Source: Clostridia bacterium
GTDB taxonomy: Bacteria > Bacillota > Clostridia > Oscillospirales > CAG-272
NCBI GenBank assembly: GCA_017408535.1
Contig: JAFQUL010000230.1
Span: 1 to 25,383, forward strand
Reading direction: 5' to 3'
Length of the DNA: 25,383 nucleotides
Below are positions 15,785-23,694 of this stretch, piece after piece; position 1 is the first letter of the stretch; each line of letters starts with the position of its first letter. The translations under genes and the position numbers were made by a program. The notes under the pieces were generated by a model. That model was not told the origin of the DNA and searched no databases. It was given only the letters and a program-made list of their open reading frames with translations.

Positions 15785-15818
15785 GTGACAAGGACAAATG
15801 CGAAGGGGATTTTGAAAT

Positions 15819-16982
15819 ATGAATATCAACAAAGAGCACATTATCAGCATAAGACGTGAGATACACAGCTATCCCGAGGTGGATTTTGATCTTCCCCGTA
15901 CTGTTGCTCTCGTTAAAAGGGAGCTTGATGCAATAGGTATTCCCTACACCGAAAAATACGGCAAGGGCAGTGTTGTGGGCTATATAAATCCCGACAAAGA
16001 GGGTTTTACCATTGCGCTGAGAGCAGACATGGACGCTCTTAAAATAACAGAAAAGACCGACGTAGAATACAAATCAAAGAATGAGGGATACATGCACGCC
16101 TGCGGCCACGATGCACACACAGCGGTGCTTCTCGGAGTGGCCGCCGCACTCAAGGAGCTTGAAGATGAGATAAGCTGCAGAGTCAAGCTACTTTTCCAGC
16201 CAAGCGAGGAGGGTATGAAAAGCGGTGCCGTAATGATGATCGAAAACGGTGTAATGGAGGACGTTGACGTAATAATCGGTCTTCACACCGAGAACGATAT
16301 GCCCTCAGGCAAGCTGGGTGTTTGCTACGGATATTCTCAGGCATCCAGCCGCCATTTCACTCTTGAGCTGTTCGGCAAGAGTGCCCACGCAACCTCTCCC
16401 CAGAGAGGAATTGACGCTCTTGCGGCGGCGGTAAGGATATATAACGATCTTCAGCTGGTGCTGACAAGAGAGCTCGACCCTCTTGAAAAATACGTTTGCT
16501 CGGTATGTCAGCTTGAGGCGGGCAGATCGCAAAACTCTATTGCGGATCACGCACTTATGAGAGGCACTATACGTGCATATAACATGGACGTAGATCTCCA
16601 TATATATAACAGATTCCGGTCGATAATTGACCACGTATGTGAGGAAACGGGAGTCACCGCATCTCTTACCGCACCGCTGAAATCGGTAAGCCTTTACAAT
16701 CATCCCACGGTATGCCGTCTTATAGAAAAGGCTATCGGCAAGACGGTGGGAGAAGAAAATGTCGCTCATATGCCGGAAAAGCTTTCGTCAGAGGATTTCT
16801 CACGTTATCTGACTCAAAAGCCCGGTGCGTTCTTCCGTCTCGGTACAAAAAACGAGGAAAAGGGTATCACCTCTCCCGCACACACCGACACCCATAATAT
16901 TGACGAGGACGTTCTTGACCTCGGTGCAAAGACTATGGTACAGTTCGTTCTTGACAATATGAACGGGATATCATTTGAATAA
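15819..16982 (+). CDS. M20 family metallo-amidohydrolase (N-acyl amino acid / hippurate hydrolase type)
   Basis: Cytoplasmic di-metal hydrolase of 387 residues that removes acyl groups from N-acyl amino acids or similar amides; the precise substrate is not predictable. Metal and catalytic landmarks of the M20D group are present: LRADMDAL at 67-74, MHACGHDAHT at 92-101 (Cys95 and His97), the Glu pair PSEEG at 128-132, GLHT at 154-157 and HTDTHNIDE at 355-363. The middle third is the dimerisation lid domain. No signal peptide is seen. It is a single-gene unit with its own promoter and a strong terminator at 16989-17019, divergent from the nusB operon. Confidence 0.9.
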   Translation: MNINKEHIISIRREIHSYPEVDFDLPRTVALVKRELDAIGIPYTEKYGKGSVVGYINPDKEGFTIALRADMDALKITEKTDVEYKSKNEGYMHACGHDAHTAVLLGVAAALKELEDEISCRVKLLFQPSEEGMKSGAVMMIENGVMEDVDVIIGLHTENDMPSGKLGVCYGYSQASSRHFTLELFGKSAHATSPQRGIDALAAAVRIYNDLQLVLTRELDPLEKYVCSVCQLEAGRSQNSIADHALMRGTIRAYNMDVDLHIYNRFRSIIDHVCEETGVTASLTAPLKSVSLYNHPTVCRLIEKAIGKTVGEENVAHMPEKLSSEDFSRYLTQKPGAFFRLGTKNEEKGITSPAHTDTHNIDEDVLDLGAKTMVQFVLDNMNGISFE

Positions 16983-16988
16983 TATTCA

Positions 16989-17019
16989 AACAGCCGCTCT
17001 GCAGTGCAGAGCGGCTGTT
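16989..17019. terminator. Bidirectional terminator between convergent genes
   Basis: A near-perfect palindrome (AACAGCCGCTCTGCA, one central base, then its complement) forms a GC-rich stem of about 14 bp six bases after the M20 stop codon. The plus side is followed by GTTATTCGTTT and the minus side by TTTGAATATTATT. The T-tracts are modest, but the stem is very stable and lies between two converging genes. Confidence 0.75.
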
Positions 17020-17061
17020 GTTATTCGTTTGTCTAATACTGTGTTTTATAAACGTGATATA

Positions 17062-17844
17062 TCAGTCAAGCTCAACGGTCATCGCCACGGGATAGTGGTC
17101 TGAGAGATATATGCCGTTTATTACCTGATCCCACACCTCAACCGACTTTACCTTGGGGGCGGTCGCCTTGTCGGTGAAGATATAGTCTATCTTTGAGTCC
17201 CGTCCAAGTGTACCGAACCTATGGAAGGTGGTAGGAATGTGTGTGGTGTGATCTACAAGCTCAACAGGCTCGTAGTTATAGCAGTACTGAAGTGTCTCGC
17301 TATCGGGAGTAGCGTTAAAGTCACCGAGGATAAAGAGGGGAAAAGGCATTCTCTCATTATCCTGCTTTACCCTCTCGAGCACCTGCTCGATGCCGCGGAT
17401 ACGGGCATAGTCGCCGACGTGGTCAAGGTGATTGTTATATACGTAGAATATCTTATCGGTACCGTCTATCTGGAAAAGCGCGGTCTGGCAGATACGGGGG
17501 CAGGAACTCTGCTCGGGATATCTGGACGCGGGAACATAGGGAGTTTCTGAAAGCCAGAAGAAATCAAGCCCGATAAGGTTGATCCTGTCCTTCCTTATGA
17601 TAAGAGCCAGTCCCTCTCCGCCGAAATCAGCCTTCCTGCCGTTATATACGGTTATATAGTCTGAGAGATTCTTTCTGAGAAAAGCCACGTGCTCGGGTAC
17701 CGCCTCCTGGGCACAGATAATATCCGGCTTTTCCCTATTAATAGTATCAAGAATATTGCCCGCACGGTGGATAAAGCTGTTAACTCCGTCTGCAGAATAG
17801 GCACAACGCAGATTAAAGCTGACGATCTTTACTGTTTCACTCAT
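17062..17844 (-). CDS. Endonuclease/exonuclease/phosphatase family protein
   Basis: This 260-residue protein has the DNase I-like fold shared by nucleases, sphingomyelinases and sugar-phosphate phosphatases. Active-site landmarks are SFNLR (9-13, Asn11), CAQEA (44-48, metal ligand Glu47), NNHLDH, LGDFNATPDS and the C-terminal SDHYPV with the Asp249-His250 pair. There is no signal peptide, so it is probably intracellular. The substrate cannot be told from the sequence; such stand-alone genes are often annotated only at family level. It has its own promoter and shares a divergent control region with the GH30 gene. Confidence 0.88.
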   Translation of the reverse strand: MSETVKIVSFNLRCAYSADGVNSFIHRAGNILDTINREKPDIICAQEAVPEHVAFLRKNLSDYITVYNGRKADFGGEGLALIIRKDRINLIGLDFFWLSETPYVPASRYPEQSSCPRICQTALFQIDGTDKIFYVYNNHLDHVGDYARIRGIEQVLERVKQDNERMPFPLFILGDFNATPDSETLQYCYNYEPVELVDHTTHIPTTFHRFGTLGRDSKIDYIFTDKATAPKVKSVEVWDQVINGIYLSDHYPVAMTVELD

Positions 17845-17876
17845 TACTTTTCCCTCTTTTGATCTTAGTTTTTCAC

Positions 17877-17905
17877 ATTATAACACACAAAAAAACAAAT
17901 AACAA
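17877..17905 (-). promoter_or_regulatory. Promoter of the endonuclease-family gene
   Basis: On the minus strand TTGTTA (17905-17900) and TATAAT (17882-17877) are separated by 17 bases within a T-rich stretch. The start point falls near 17870, about 25 bases before the ATG at 17844, with an AGAGGG ribosome binding site in between. Confidence 0.75.
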
Positions 17906-17942
17906 TATTTTTCTTTTTCTTTTCTGTAGCTTCTTGCCGCCG

Positions 17943-17971
17943 TTGATTTTTTCTTCCGTGTATGGTACAAT
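17943..17971 (+). promoter_or_regulatory. Promoter of the GH30 gene
   Basis: TTGATT (17943-17948), 17 bases, TACAAT (17966-17971). Transcription from about 17978 excludes the longer reading frame that opens at 17962 and supports translation from ATG 18001 behind a GGAGG box. Confidence 0.75.
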
Positions 17972-18000
17972 TAGGTTATAAACAATTATTGGAGGTCACT

Positions 18001-19266
18001 ATGTGGATCACAACGACTAAGGAAAAGAAATGGGCTGAACAGAGCGGTTGTACGTGTACCGCCGGCACAGAGATAAAACTCTGCGAGCCTGTGGGCAAGC
18101 CTCTCTTCGGCTGGGGCTGCTGTATCAGCGAGCTTGGCGTAAGAGCTATAGAGCGTATGGGTGCAGAGGCGTCTGAGGAAGTCTATAAGGATATTTTCGG
18201 CAGTGACGGGCTCGGCTTTGATTTTTGCCGTCTGTCTGTAGGCGCTAACGACTTTGCCGCATCCTGGTACAGCTATAATGAGACAGAGGGCGACTATGAA
18301 ATGAAGAACTTCTCTATAGACAGGGACAGAAGATACATTCTCCCCGCTGTAAAGAAGGCAATGAAATATTCACCCGATATTGAGTTTATGGCGTCTCCCT
18401 GGAGCCCCCCTACCTGGATGAAGAATCCCCCCGTTTATAACTACGGAAAGCTGATCATGACAGATGAGAACCTTAAGGCCTACGCTCTCTATATGCGTAA
18501 ATACATCGAGGCATATAAAAACGAGGGTGTTAAGATCAAACAGCTCCACGTGCAGAACGAAGTAGTTGCAGACCAGAAGTTCCCCTCCTGCGTGTTCTCC
18601 TCAGATCAGCTGGTCAAGTTCATCGTTGACTATCTTGCGGATCAGGTGGGAGATATGACCGACATTTGGTTCGGTACTCTTAACTTACCCGGAAAGTGGA
18701 ACGACCGACACAATCACTACCTTAACCGTGCAATGCAGAACGAGAAGGTAAGAGAGTGTATCAAGGGTGCAAGCTTCCAGTGGGCAGGTAAGATAGGTAT
18801 CATCAGCGCAGCAGAGGACTTCCCCTGGCTCGATACCGTCAACAGTGAGTGTGAGTGCGGCGACGGTCTTAACTCCTGGCTTCACGCAATGTATACCTAT
18901 GAGAACATCCACCATTATCTGAAATTCGGTGCAAGAGCTACAGTATACTGGAATATGGCCCTTGACGCAGACGGTGTCAGTACCTGGGGCTGGAGACAGA
19001 ACTCTCTTGTCAGCGTAGACGATAACGGAAATATTACCTATAACCCCGAGTACTACGTTATGAAGCACTTCTCCCACTTTGTAAAGAGGGGCGCGAGACT
19101 CCTGCGTACCGAGGGTGAGTATAACGCTAACACCACCGCATTCCTCAATCCCGACGGCTCAAGAGTTGCAGTCATCATGAACGGCTTTGATTTTGAAAAA
19201 ACTGTTACCGTCGAGGGCAAGAGCTATACCCTTCCCCCCGAGTCATTTAATACTATCGTACTTTAA
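18001..19266 (+). CDS. Glycoside hydrolase family 30 protein (glucosylceramidase-like)
   Basis: A 421-residue clan GH-A enzyme: a (beta/alpha)8 barrel followed by a beta-sandwich that ends in the C-terminal strands from about residue 385. Landmarks are FGWGCCISELG (36-46), SPWSPPTWMK (132-141), the acid/base Glu187 in QLHVQNEV (181-188), and the likely nucleophile Glu283 in NSECECG (281-287). These match the GH30 glucosylceramidase and beta-glycosidase branch. There is no signal peptide, so it should act on imported glycosides or oligosaccharides inside the cell. The start at ATG 18001 is chosen over an upstream in-frame ATG at 17962 because that codon lies inside the promoter and GGAGG sits eight bases before 18001. 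It is a monocistronic gene with no sugar transporter next to it. Confidence 0.9.
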   Translation: MWITTTKEKKWAEQSGCTCTAGTEIKLCEPVGKPLFGWGCCISELGVRAIERMGAEASEEVYKDIFGSDGLGFDFCRLSVGANDFAASWYSYNETEGDYEMKNFSIDRDRRYILPAVKKAMKYSPDIEFMASPWSPPTWMKNPPVYNYGKLIMTDENLKAYALYMRKYIEAYKNEGVKIKQLHVQNEVVADQKFPSCVFSSDQLVKFIVDYLADQVGDMTDIWFGTLNLPGKWNDRHNHYLNRAMQNEKVRECIKGASFQWAGKIGIISAAEDFPWLDTVNSECECGDGLNSWLHAMYTYENIHHYLKFGARATVYWNMALDADGVSTWGWRQNSLVSVDDNGNITYNPEYYVMKHFSHFVKRGARLLRTEGEYNANTTAFLNPDGSRVAVIMNGFDFEKTVTVEGKSYTLPPESFNTIVL

Positions 19267-19274
19267 TGTACATA

Positions 19275-19304
19275 AAAAAGGTGTGGAGAGATCCACACCT
19301 TTTT
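19275..19304. terminator. Bidirectional intrinsic terminator between GH30 gene and putP
   Basis: A perfect 13-bp stem (AAAAAGGTGTGGA, four-base loop, complement) ends in TTTTTGTTTTG on the plus strand and in TTTTTATG on the minus strand. It lies 9 bp after the GH30 stop and 10 bp after the putP stop, so it can end both transcripts. Confidence 0.92.
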
Positions 19305-19314
19305 GTTTTGTAAT

Positions 19315-20781
19315 TTACTGTTCTCCGAATTCCTCGCCGGACGCAACTCGGTCGAATACCTCTGTAACCTCCTTTGAAGGAGCGGGAGTAATGAGGGTCA
19401 CCACAACTGCCGCGATAAGGCTGATGATGAAGCCGGGGATGATCTCGTAGATGCCGAGTCCTTTAAGGAAAACAAGCCAGAGAATATCCACTGCAGCACC
19501 TGTAACGATACCTGCTACGGCACCGGCAAAATTGAAACGTCTCCAGAAGAGAGAAAGCATTATTGCAGGGCCGAATGCCGCACCGAATACGCCCCAGGCA
19601 TTTTCGACCAGACCCATGATGGTACCGGAGTTTGGATTTGCGGCAATAAGAACTGCAACAACAGCTATTATAAGAACAACGAATCTGCCCGCCCAAAGCA
19701 TCTCTTTTTTTCCTGCCTTGTTGCGGCGGATAATAGGCTTATAAACGTCAACTGAGAATGCGGATGCGGAAGCAAGAAGCTGAGAGTCTGCGGTACTCAT
19801 AGCAGCGGCAAGAATAGCGGAAAGCAAAAGTCCGCTGATCAGTGCGGGGAATATCTTTCTTACCATGGTAATGAATACTACCGAGCTATCATCGATATGG
19901 CCGAGGAAGAGGTGGCCGATAATACCGGCAGCAACTGAGAAGATAAGGATAAGTGCAGTCCAGGTAATACCGATCTTTGCACTCTTTTTAAGATCCTTGT
20001 CAGATCTCAGTGACATAAAGCGGATGATGATATGAGGCATACCGAAGTAGCCGAGTCCCCAGCCGAGACCGGAAAGAACGTCCTTCCAGTTGGTGAAGAG
20101 ATTCCAGTAGTTTTCGGGAAGAGTGCCGGGAGTAGCAAGACCCTGGCCGGCACCGATAAGACCCATAGCAAATATGGGAGCAATAAGAAGCGCACCCAGC
20201 ATAAGAAGTCCCTGGAAAAAGTCGGTCCAGCAAACTGCGGAGAAGCCGCCAAGGAAGGTATAACCGATAATTATCACAGCGGCGAGATACATCGAAACAG
20301 TAGCGTCAAGTCCCATTACAGTATTAAAGAGAGTACCGCAGGCCTTGATACTGGATGCCGCATAAATAGTATATGCTACAAGGAAGATGACCGCACAGAT
20401 AACCTGAAGTCCTCTGTTGGCGGAAAGGAAACGGTTGGTAAGGTACTGGGGGATGGTTATAGAGTCCTTTGCCGCAATAGAATAACGGCGAAGGCGGGGA
20501 GCCTCGATCAGCCAGCTGAGAGTGTAGCCGATACCGAGACCTATAGCTATCCACGCCTGGCCGAGACCGGCGGCATAGATAGATGCGGGAAGACCCATAA
20601 GTACCCACGCACTCATATCAGACGCACCAGCACTGAGTGCGGATACCCAGGGACCCATATTACGTCCGCCAAGGAAATATCCCTTGTCTCCGCCGCCCTT
20701 TGAGCGAAGGAAGAAGTATACACCGATTCCAAGCATGAAAATCAGGTATACAATGAATACGATCATTTCAGCATTAAACAT
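19315..20781 (-). CDS. putP: Sodium/proline symporter PutP
   Basis: This is a member of the solute:sodium symporter family with about 13 membrane helices over 488 residues. The second helix reads SAGASDMSAWVLMG; its Asp55 and Ser57 fall at exactly the residue numbers of the sodium- and proline-site residues in E. coli PutP. The later AAAMSTADSQLLASAS segment holds the Ser-Thr pair used for sodium binding. These matches make proline uptake the best call. The gene follows the aldolase gene by 28 bp behind an AAAGGAG ribosome binding site, so it is the last gene of the unit that starts with the amino-acid ABC transporter. Confidence 0.93.
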   Translation of the reverse strand: MFNAEMIVFIVYLIFMLGIGVYFFLRSKGGGDKGYFLGGRNMGPWVSALSAGASDMSAWVLMGLPASIYAAGLGQAWIAIGLGIGYTLSWLIEAPRLRRYSIAAKDSITIPQYLTNRFLSANRGLQVICAVIFLVAYTIYAASSIKACGTLFNTVMGLDATVSMYLAAVIIIGYTFLGGFSAVCWTDFFQGLLMLGALLIAPIFAMGLIGAGQGLATPGTLPENYWNLFTNWKDVLSGLGWGLGYFGMPHIIIRFMSLRSDKDLKKSAKIGITWTALILIFSVAAGIIGHLFLGHIDDSSVVFITMVRKIFPALISGLLLSAILAAAMSTADSQLLASASAFSVDVYKPIIRRNKAGKKEMLWAGRFVVLIIAVVAVLIAANPNSGTIMGLVENAWGVFGAAFGPAIMLSLFWRRFNFAGAVAGIVTGAAVDILWLVFLKGLGIYEIIPGFIISLIAAVVVTLITPAPSKEVTEVFDRVASGEEFGEQ

Positions 20782-20809
20782 AGCTTTCTCCTTTGAACTT
20801 AAAGATTTA

Positions 20810-21487
20810 TCATATCAAATCAAGAATTCTCTTGTCTCCGTAGACCTTACGCCAATCCTGGTCAAAGTCGCTGATGGCGGAGACAGTAAGGGGATGATAC
20901 AGCATCCTCTCGCAAAGCTCAGGGGTAATGGTCACCGCGTGACCGCCCTTGAGAATTACCGAGTGTACCTGCTCAACGTTCTTGAAGCTTGCCGCAAGCA
21001 CCTTCGACTCAATATTATGGGTGCTGAACATAGACACTATGTCCGACACCACGCTGACACCGTCGCTGACGATATTGTCAAGGCGGTTAACGTAGGGTGC
21101 TACGAAATCCGCACCTGCCTTAGCCGCAAGAAGGGCCTGGGGCTGAGTAAATATTGCGGTCTCGGTAACCTTTACGTCAAGCTTTTTCAGCATCATAGTG
21201 GCCTTGATGCCCTCGTCAGACACCGGGATCTTGATATAGAACTCACCGCCCACGATCTCCTTGAGGCGGAGAGCCTCCTCTACCATACCCTCTGCCGTGT
21301 ATGCGGTAGCCTGGATATGAAGCATTCTTTCAGGGCCTATGGTCTCCCTAAGCTCCTTTATCAGGTCAAGAAAATTTCTTTTCTCTCTTGATATTATAGT
21401 TGGATTTGTAGTAACACCGTCTATCGGGAAATATTCCATACAACGGCGTATTTCCTCAACGTTAGCACTGTCGAGAATGTAAAGCAT
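20810..21487 (-). CDS. fsa: Fructose-6-phosphate aldolase / TalC-type transaldolase
   Basis: This small class I aldolase of 225 residues belongs to the TalC/FSA branch of transaldolases, which form a Schiff base on a lysine. Key landmarks are LDSANVEEI (5-13), DGVTTNPTI (23-31), the Schiff-base Lys86 in YIKIPVS (84-90) and APYVNRLD (130-137). Tyr132 sits where fructose-6-phosphate aldolases have Tyr131 and true transaldolases have Phe, so aldolase activity on fructose 6-phosphate or dihydroxyacetone-type donors is more likely. Distinguishing the two by sequence is not definitive. The gene is 21 bp after the flavin reductase gene and 28 bp before putP. Confidence 0.88.
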   Translation of the reverse strand: MLYILDSANVEEIRRCMEYFPIDGVTTNPTIISREKRNFLDLIKELRETIGPERMLHIQATAYTAEGMVEEALRLKEIVGGEFYIKIPVSDEGIKATMMLKKLDVKVTETAIFTQPQALLAAKAGADFVAPYVNRLDNIVSDGVSVVSDIVSMFSTHNIESKVLAASFKNVEQVHSVILKGGHAVTITPELCERMLYHPLTVSAISDFDQDWRKVYGDKRILDLI

Positions 21488-21508
21488 ATATTTTCACCTA
21501 CCTAAATA

Positions 21509-22093
21509 TTATTTTCTTTTATTCCCTTTTTTCTTGCCGCTTCTGGCAGAGAAGCCAAACTTGCCGATACGCCTGCCCACCTCAAAGTACTCGCCGTGTG
21601 CAAAAGCAGACAGCTTTGCTCTTGAGATATGAAGTCTGCCGTTCTCACCTATCAGAGACTCCTCAACGTCTACCGCCACCACGTCGGCAATAAACATATC
21701 GTGGGAGCCCATCGGAACGATATCGGTGACTCTGCACTCAAGAGAAATGGGGCACTCGGCAATAAGCGGACAGTTTATCTTTGACGCATCCTCCTTTGTA
21801 AGAGAACACTTTTCAAACTTGTCTACCTTTTTACCGGTATACATACCACAGTAGTCTGCAGTTTTTACAAGAGAGGACGGAGTAAGATTTATCGCAAACT
21901 CACGGCTGTTTTTCAGCATCTCATAGGAGTGCCGCGAGGGACGCACCGAAATATACGTTTTCGGCGGTACAGTGGAGAGGATACCCGTCCACGCAACAGT
22001 TATAATATTGTCCTTTTCCCCGTCCCTTACGGTTACCATGACCGCAGGCACGGGTGCGAGAAGTGCGCCGCCGTTCCATACAGTTTTTGCCAT
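21509..22093 (-). CDS. Flavin reductase-like FMN-binding protein
   Basis: A 194-residue protein of the flavin reductase / DIM6-NTAB superfamily, a split-barrel fold that binds FMN. Recognisable parts are the start PVPAVMVTVRDGEKDNIITV, the ILSTVPPKTYISVRPSRHS segment that contacts FMN, the FAINL strand and GSHDMFIADVVAV near the end. Members reduce flavins or act as NAD(P)H oxidoreductase partners; the substrate here is unknown. The last ~20 residues are strongly basic (GKKKGNKRK). It lies between the ABC ATPase gene and the aldolase gene with gaps of about 21 bp on either side. Confidence 0.87.
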   Translation of the reverse strand: MAKTVWNGGALLAPVPAVMVTVRDGEKDNIITVAWTGILSTVPPKTYISVRPSRHSYEMLKNSREFAINLTPSSLVKTADYCGMYTGKKVDKFEKCSLTKEDASKINCPLIAECPISLECRVTDIVPMGSHDMFIADVVAVDVEESLIGENGRLHISRAKLSAFAHGEYFEVGRRIGKFGFSARSGKKKGNKRK

Positions 22094-22114
22094 TATCTCA
22101 CCGTCCTCGTCACC

Positions 22115-22873
22115 TTAAAAGGTCTCAAGAGATTTATTTAAGAATGCGGCGGTCTTGGGATTTCTGGGATGGTCAAAGACATCCTCGGGGGTTCCCGCCT
22201 CAGCGATAACACCGTCCGCCATAAATATTACCTTGTCTGCTACGTTCTTTGCAAACTCCATCTCGTGGGTAACTACTATCATAGTGCTATCATTACCCTT
22301 AAGCCCTCTGATAACCTTCAGCACCTCACCGGTAAGCTCCGGGTCAAGGGCTGAGGTAGGCTCGTCAAAGCAGAGCACGTCGGGACTGAGGGCAAGCGCA
22401 CGGGCGATAGCAACTCTCTGCTGCTGTCCGCCGGACAACTGACAGGGGTAGCTATTGATCTTCTCTGAAAGTCCCACTCTGTCAAGCAGTCTAAGCCCCC
22501 TCTCTTTTATCTCCTCGGAAGAAAGCTTCTTCTGAAGCTTGAGGGCGAGAGTTACGTTATCAAGGCAGTTGTACTGAGGGAACAGATTAAACGACTGGAA
22601 CACCAGACCGAAATGAAGGCGCTTGCTGCGGATATCCGCAAGGTTTACCTTCTCGGGTAAAGAGCCGTCATAGAGCACCTTGCCGCCAACCGATATACTG
22701 CCCTTATCTGCATACTCAAGGAAGTTGAGACAGCGCAAGAGGGTTGTCTTGCCGCTTCCGGATGAGCCGATTATAGCGAGCACCTCTCCCTTTTCAAGAG
22801 AAAAGTCAATGCCCTTTAGCACCTCGGTGCGGCCGAAATTCTTACATATTCCTTTTACTTCAAGCAATGCCAT
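22115..22873 (-). CDS. Polar amino-acid ABC transporter ATP-binding protein
   Basis: The ATPase energises the amino-acid importer encoded by the two upstream genes. It shows Walker A GSSGSGKTT at 36-44, the Q-loop in VFQSFNLFPQ, the signature LSGGQQQRVAIARAL, Walker B VLCFDEPTSALDPE and the H-loop VTHEM, all standard for the PAAT (GlnQ/ArtP-like) class. A GTG at 22882 would overlap the permease stop, but ATG at 22873 is preferred because the AAGGGGTG box lies at the right distance from it and at no useful distance from the GTG. That gives 252 residues starting MALLEVKGICKNFG. Confidence 0.94.
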   Translation of the reverse strand: MALLEVKGICKNFGRTEVLKGIDFSLEKGEVLAIIGSSGSGKTTLLRCLNFLEYADKGSISVGGKVLYDGSLPEKVNLADIRSKRLHFGLVFQSFNLFPQYNCLDNVTLALKLQKKLSSEEIKERGLRLLDRVGLSEKINSYPCQLSGGQQQRVAIARALALSPDVLCFDEPTSALDPELTGEVLKVIRGLKGNDSTMIVVTHEMEFAKNVADKVIFMADGVIAEAGTPEDVFDHPRNPKTAAFLNKSLETF

Positions 22874-22878
22874 ATCCG

Positions 22879-23574
22879 TCACCCCTTAAAATAATCCAGC
22901 TTCTTCTCAATGAAGTTGAAGAGGATGGTAAGTAAACCGCAGAACAGAAGATAGAATGCCGCAGTGTAGAACAGGGGCCAGAGCAGACCCTTGCTCTTGA
23001 TAAACTCCTGAGCGCTCCAGATGATCTCGTAAACTGCGATGGTACGTGCAAGCGAGGTATCCTTTACAAGGGTGATTATCTCGTTGCTCATAGGGGGGAT
23101 GATGCGCTTGATGACCTGCAGAAGCACGACCTTGAAGAATATCTGCGTCTTGGTCATACCGAGCACCTGACCCGCCTCATACTGACCGCGGGGGATGCTC
23201 TCGATGCCTCCTCTGAATATCTCAGAGAAGTAGCAGGCGTAGTTTATGATAAATGCGATAATGACCGCATTAAATCTCTCCATTACAGACCAGGTGGCAA
23301 GCCAGTCAATAAAGAAATTACTTACGTCCAAAGCCCCTGCCCATTTACCGATAAGACCCGGACCGTAATATATGGTTATAAGCTGGAGCATAAGGGGAGT
23401 ACCGCGGATGATCCAGACGAATATCTTTGTGGGGAAACGCAGTACCTTGAGCCTGCTCATGGATCCGAAGCTGATAATAAGCCCCAGAGGAAGAGCAAAA
23501 AGCAGAGTCAGACCGAATATCTTGAAGCTGACCCAAAAGCCCTCAAGGAGACTGTTTGTTACAGTTATAAACAT
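22879..23574 (-). CDS. Polar amino-acid ABC transporter permease
   Basis: This 231-residue His/Glu/Gln/Arg-type permease has about five membrane helices. Landmarks are the N-terminal GFWVSFKIFGLTLLFALPLG, the RGTPLMLQL box, FIINYACYFSEIFRGGIESI with the EAA-loop following as GQYEAGQVLGMTKTQIF, and VIKRIIPPMSNEII (landmarks, in order). As a homodimer it would form the channel for the ATPase encoded downstream. The start ATG at 23574 follows AGGAAGG. It is separated from the binding-protein gene by 120 bp that contain a strong hairpin. Confidence 0.94.
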   Translation of the reverse strand: MFITVTNSLLEGFWVSFKIFGLTLLFALPLGLIISFGSMSRLKVLRFPTKIFVWIIRGTPLMLQLITIYYGPGLIGKWAGALDVSNFFIDWLATWSVMERFNAVIIAFIINYACYFSEIFRGGIESIPRGQYEAGQVLGMTKTQIFFKVVLLQVIKRIIPPMSNEIITLVKDTSLARTIAVYEIIWSAQEFIKSKGLLWPLFYTAAFYLLFCGLLTILFNFIEKKLDYFKG

Positions 23575-23642
23575 CCTTTACGTAACCTTCCTGATTTTCT
23601 CTCGTTAAATAACTCTTTTTTTGTACCGCATAAACATTGGGA

Positions 23643-23674
23643 GAGGCAGACGGAGAATAGTCTCCGTCTGCCTC
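23643..23674. terminator. Intercistronic hairpin between binding-protein and permease genes
   Basis: A perfect 14-bp inverted repeat (GAGGCAGACGGAGA, four-base loop, complement) lies 20 bp after the binding-protein stop codon on the minus strand. It is not directly followed by a T-run in that direction, so it is more likely an RNA-stabilising or partially terminating element than a full terminator. Such elements commonly keep binding-protein mRNA in excess over permease mRNA. Confidence 0.65.
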
Positions 23675-23694
23675 ATAGATTGTGTGCTGTCTTA

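Larger units (their letters stand above)
15463..15818. other. Divergent intergenic region between nusB and the M20 gene
   Basis: The 356-bp gap carries the nusB promoter on the left and the M20-gene promoter on the right. Between them (15553-15755) is AT-rich DNA with no credible gene. It holds a small hairpin GATCT/AGATC at 15611-15626, an ATAAGG/CCTTAT inverted repeat spanning 15627-15656, and a direct repeat CAAAAGAAAC at 15689-15698 and 15702-15711 (13-base spacing) about 45 bp upstream of the M20 -35 box. No known RNA family was recognised. Confidence 0.6.

Noticed and set aside
15632..15859. 75-codon plus-strand frame before the M20 gene
   Set aside because: It spans the M20 promoter and overlaps the M20 start in another frame; no family resemblance.
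17962..18000. N-terminal extension of the GH30 protein from ATG 17962
   Set aside because: The codon lies inside the predicted -10 region, and a good ribosome binding site precedes ATG 18001.
20032..20703. 223-codon plus-strand frame antisense to putP
   Set aside because: It lies wholly within the well-supported putP gene and has no start signals.
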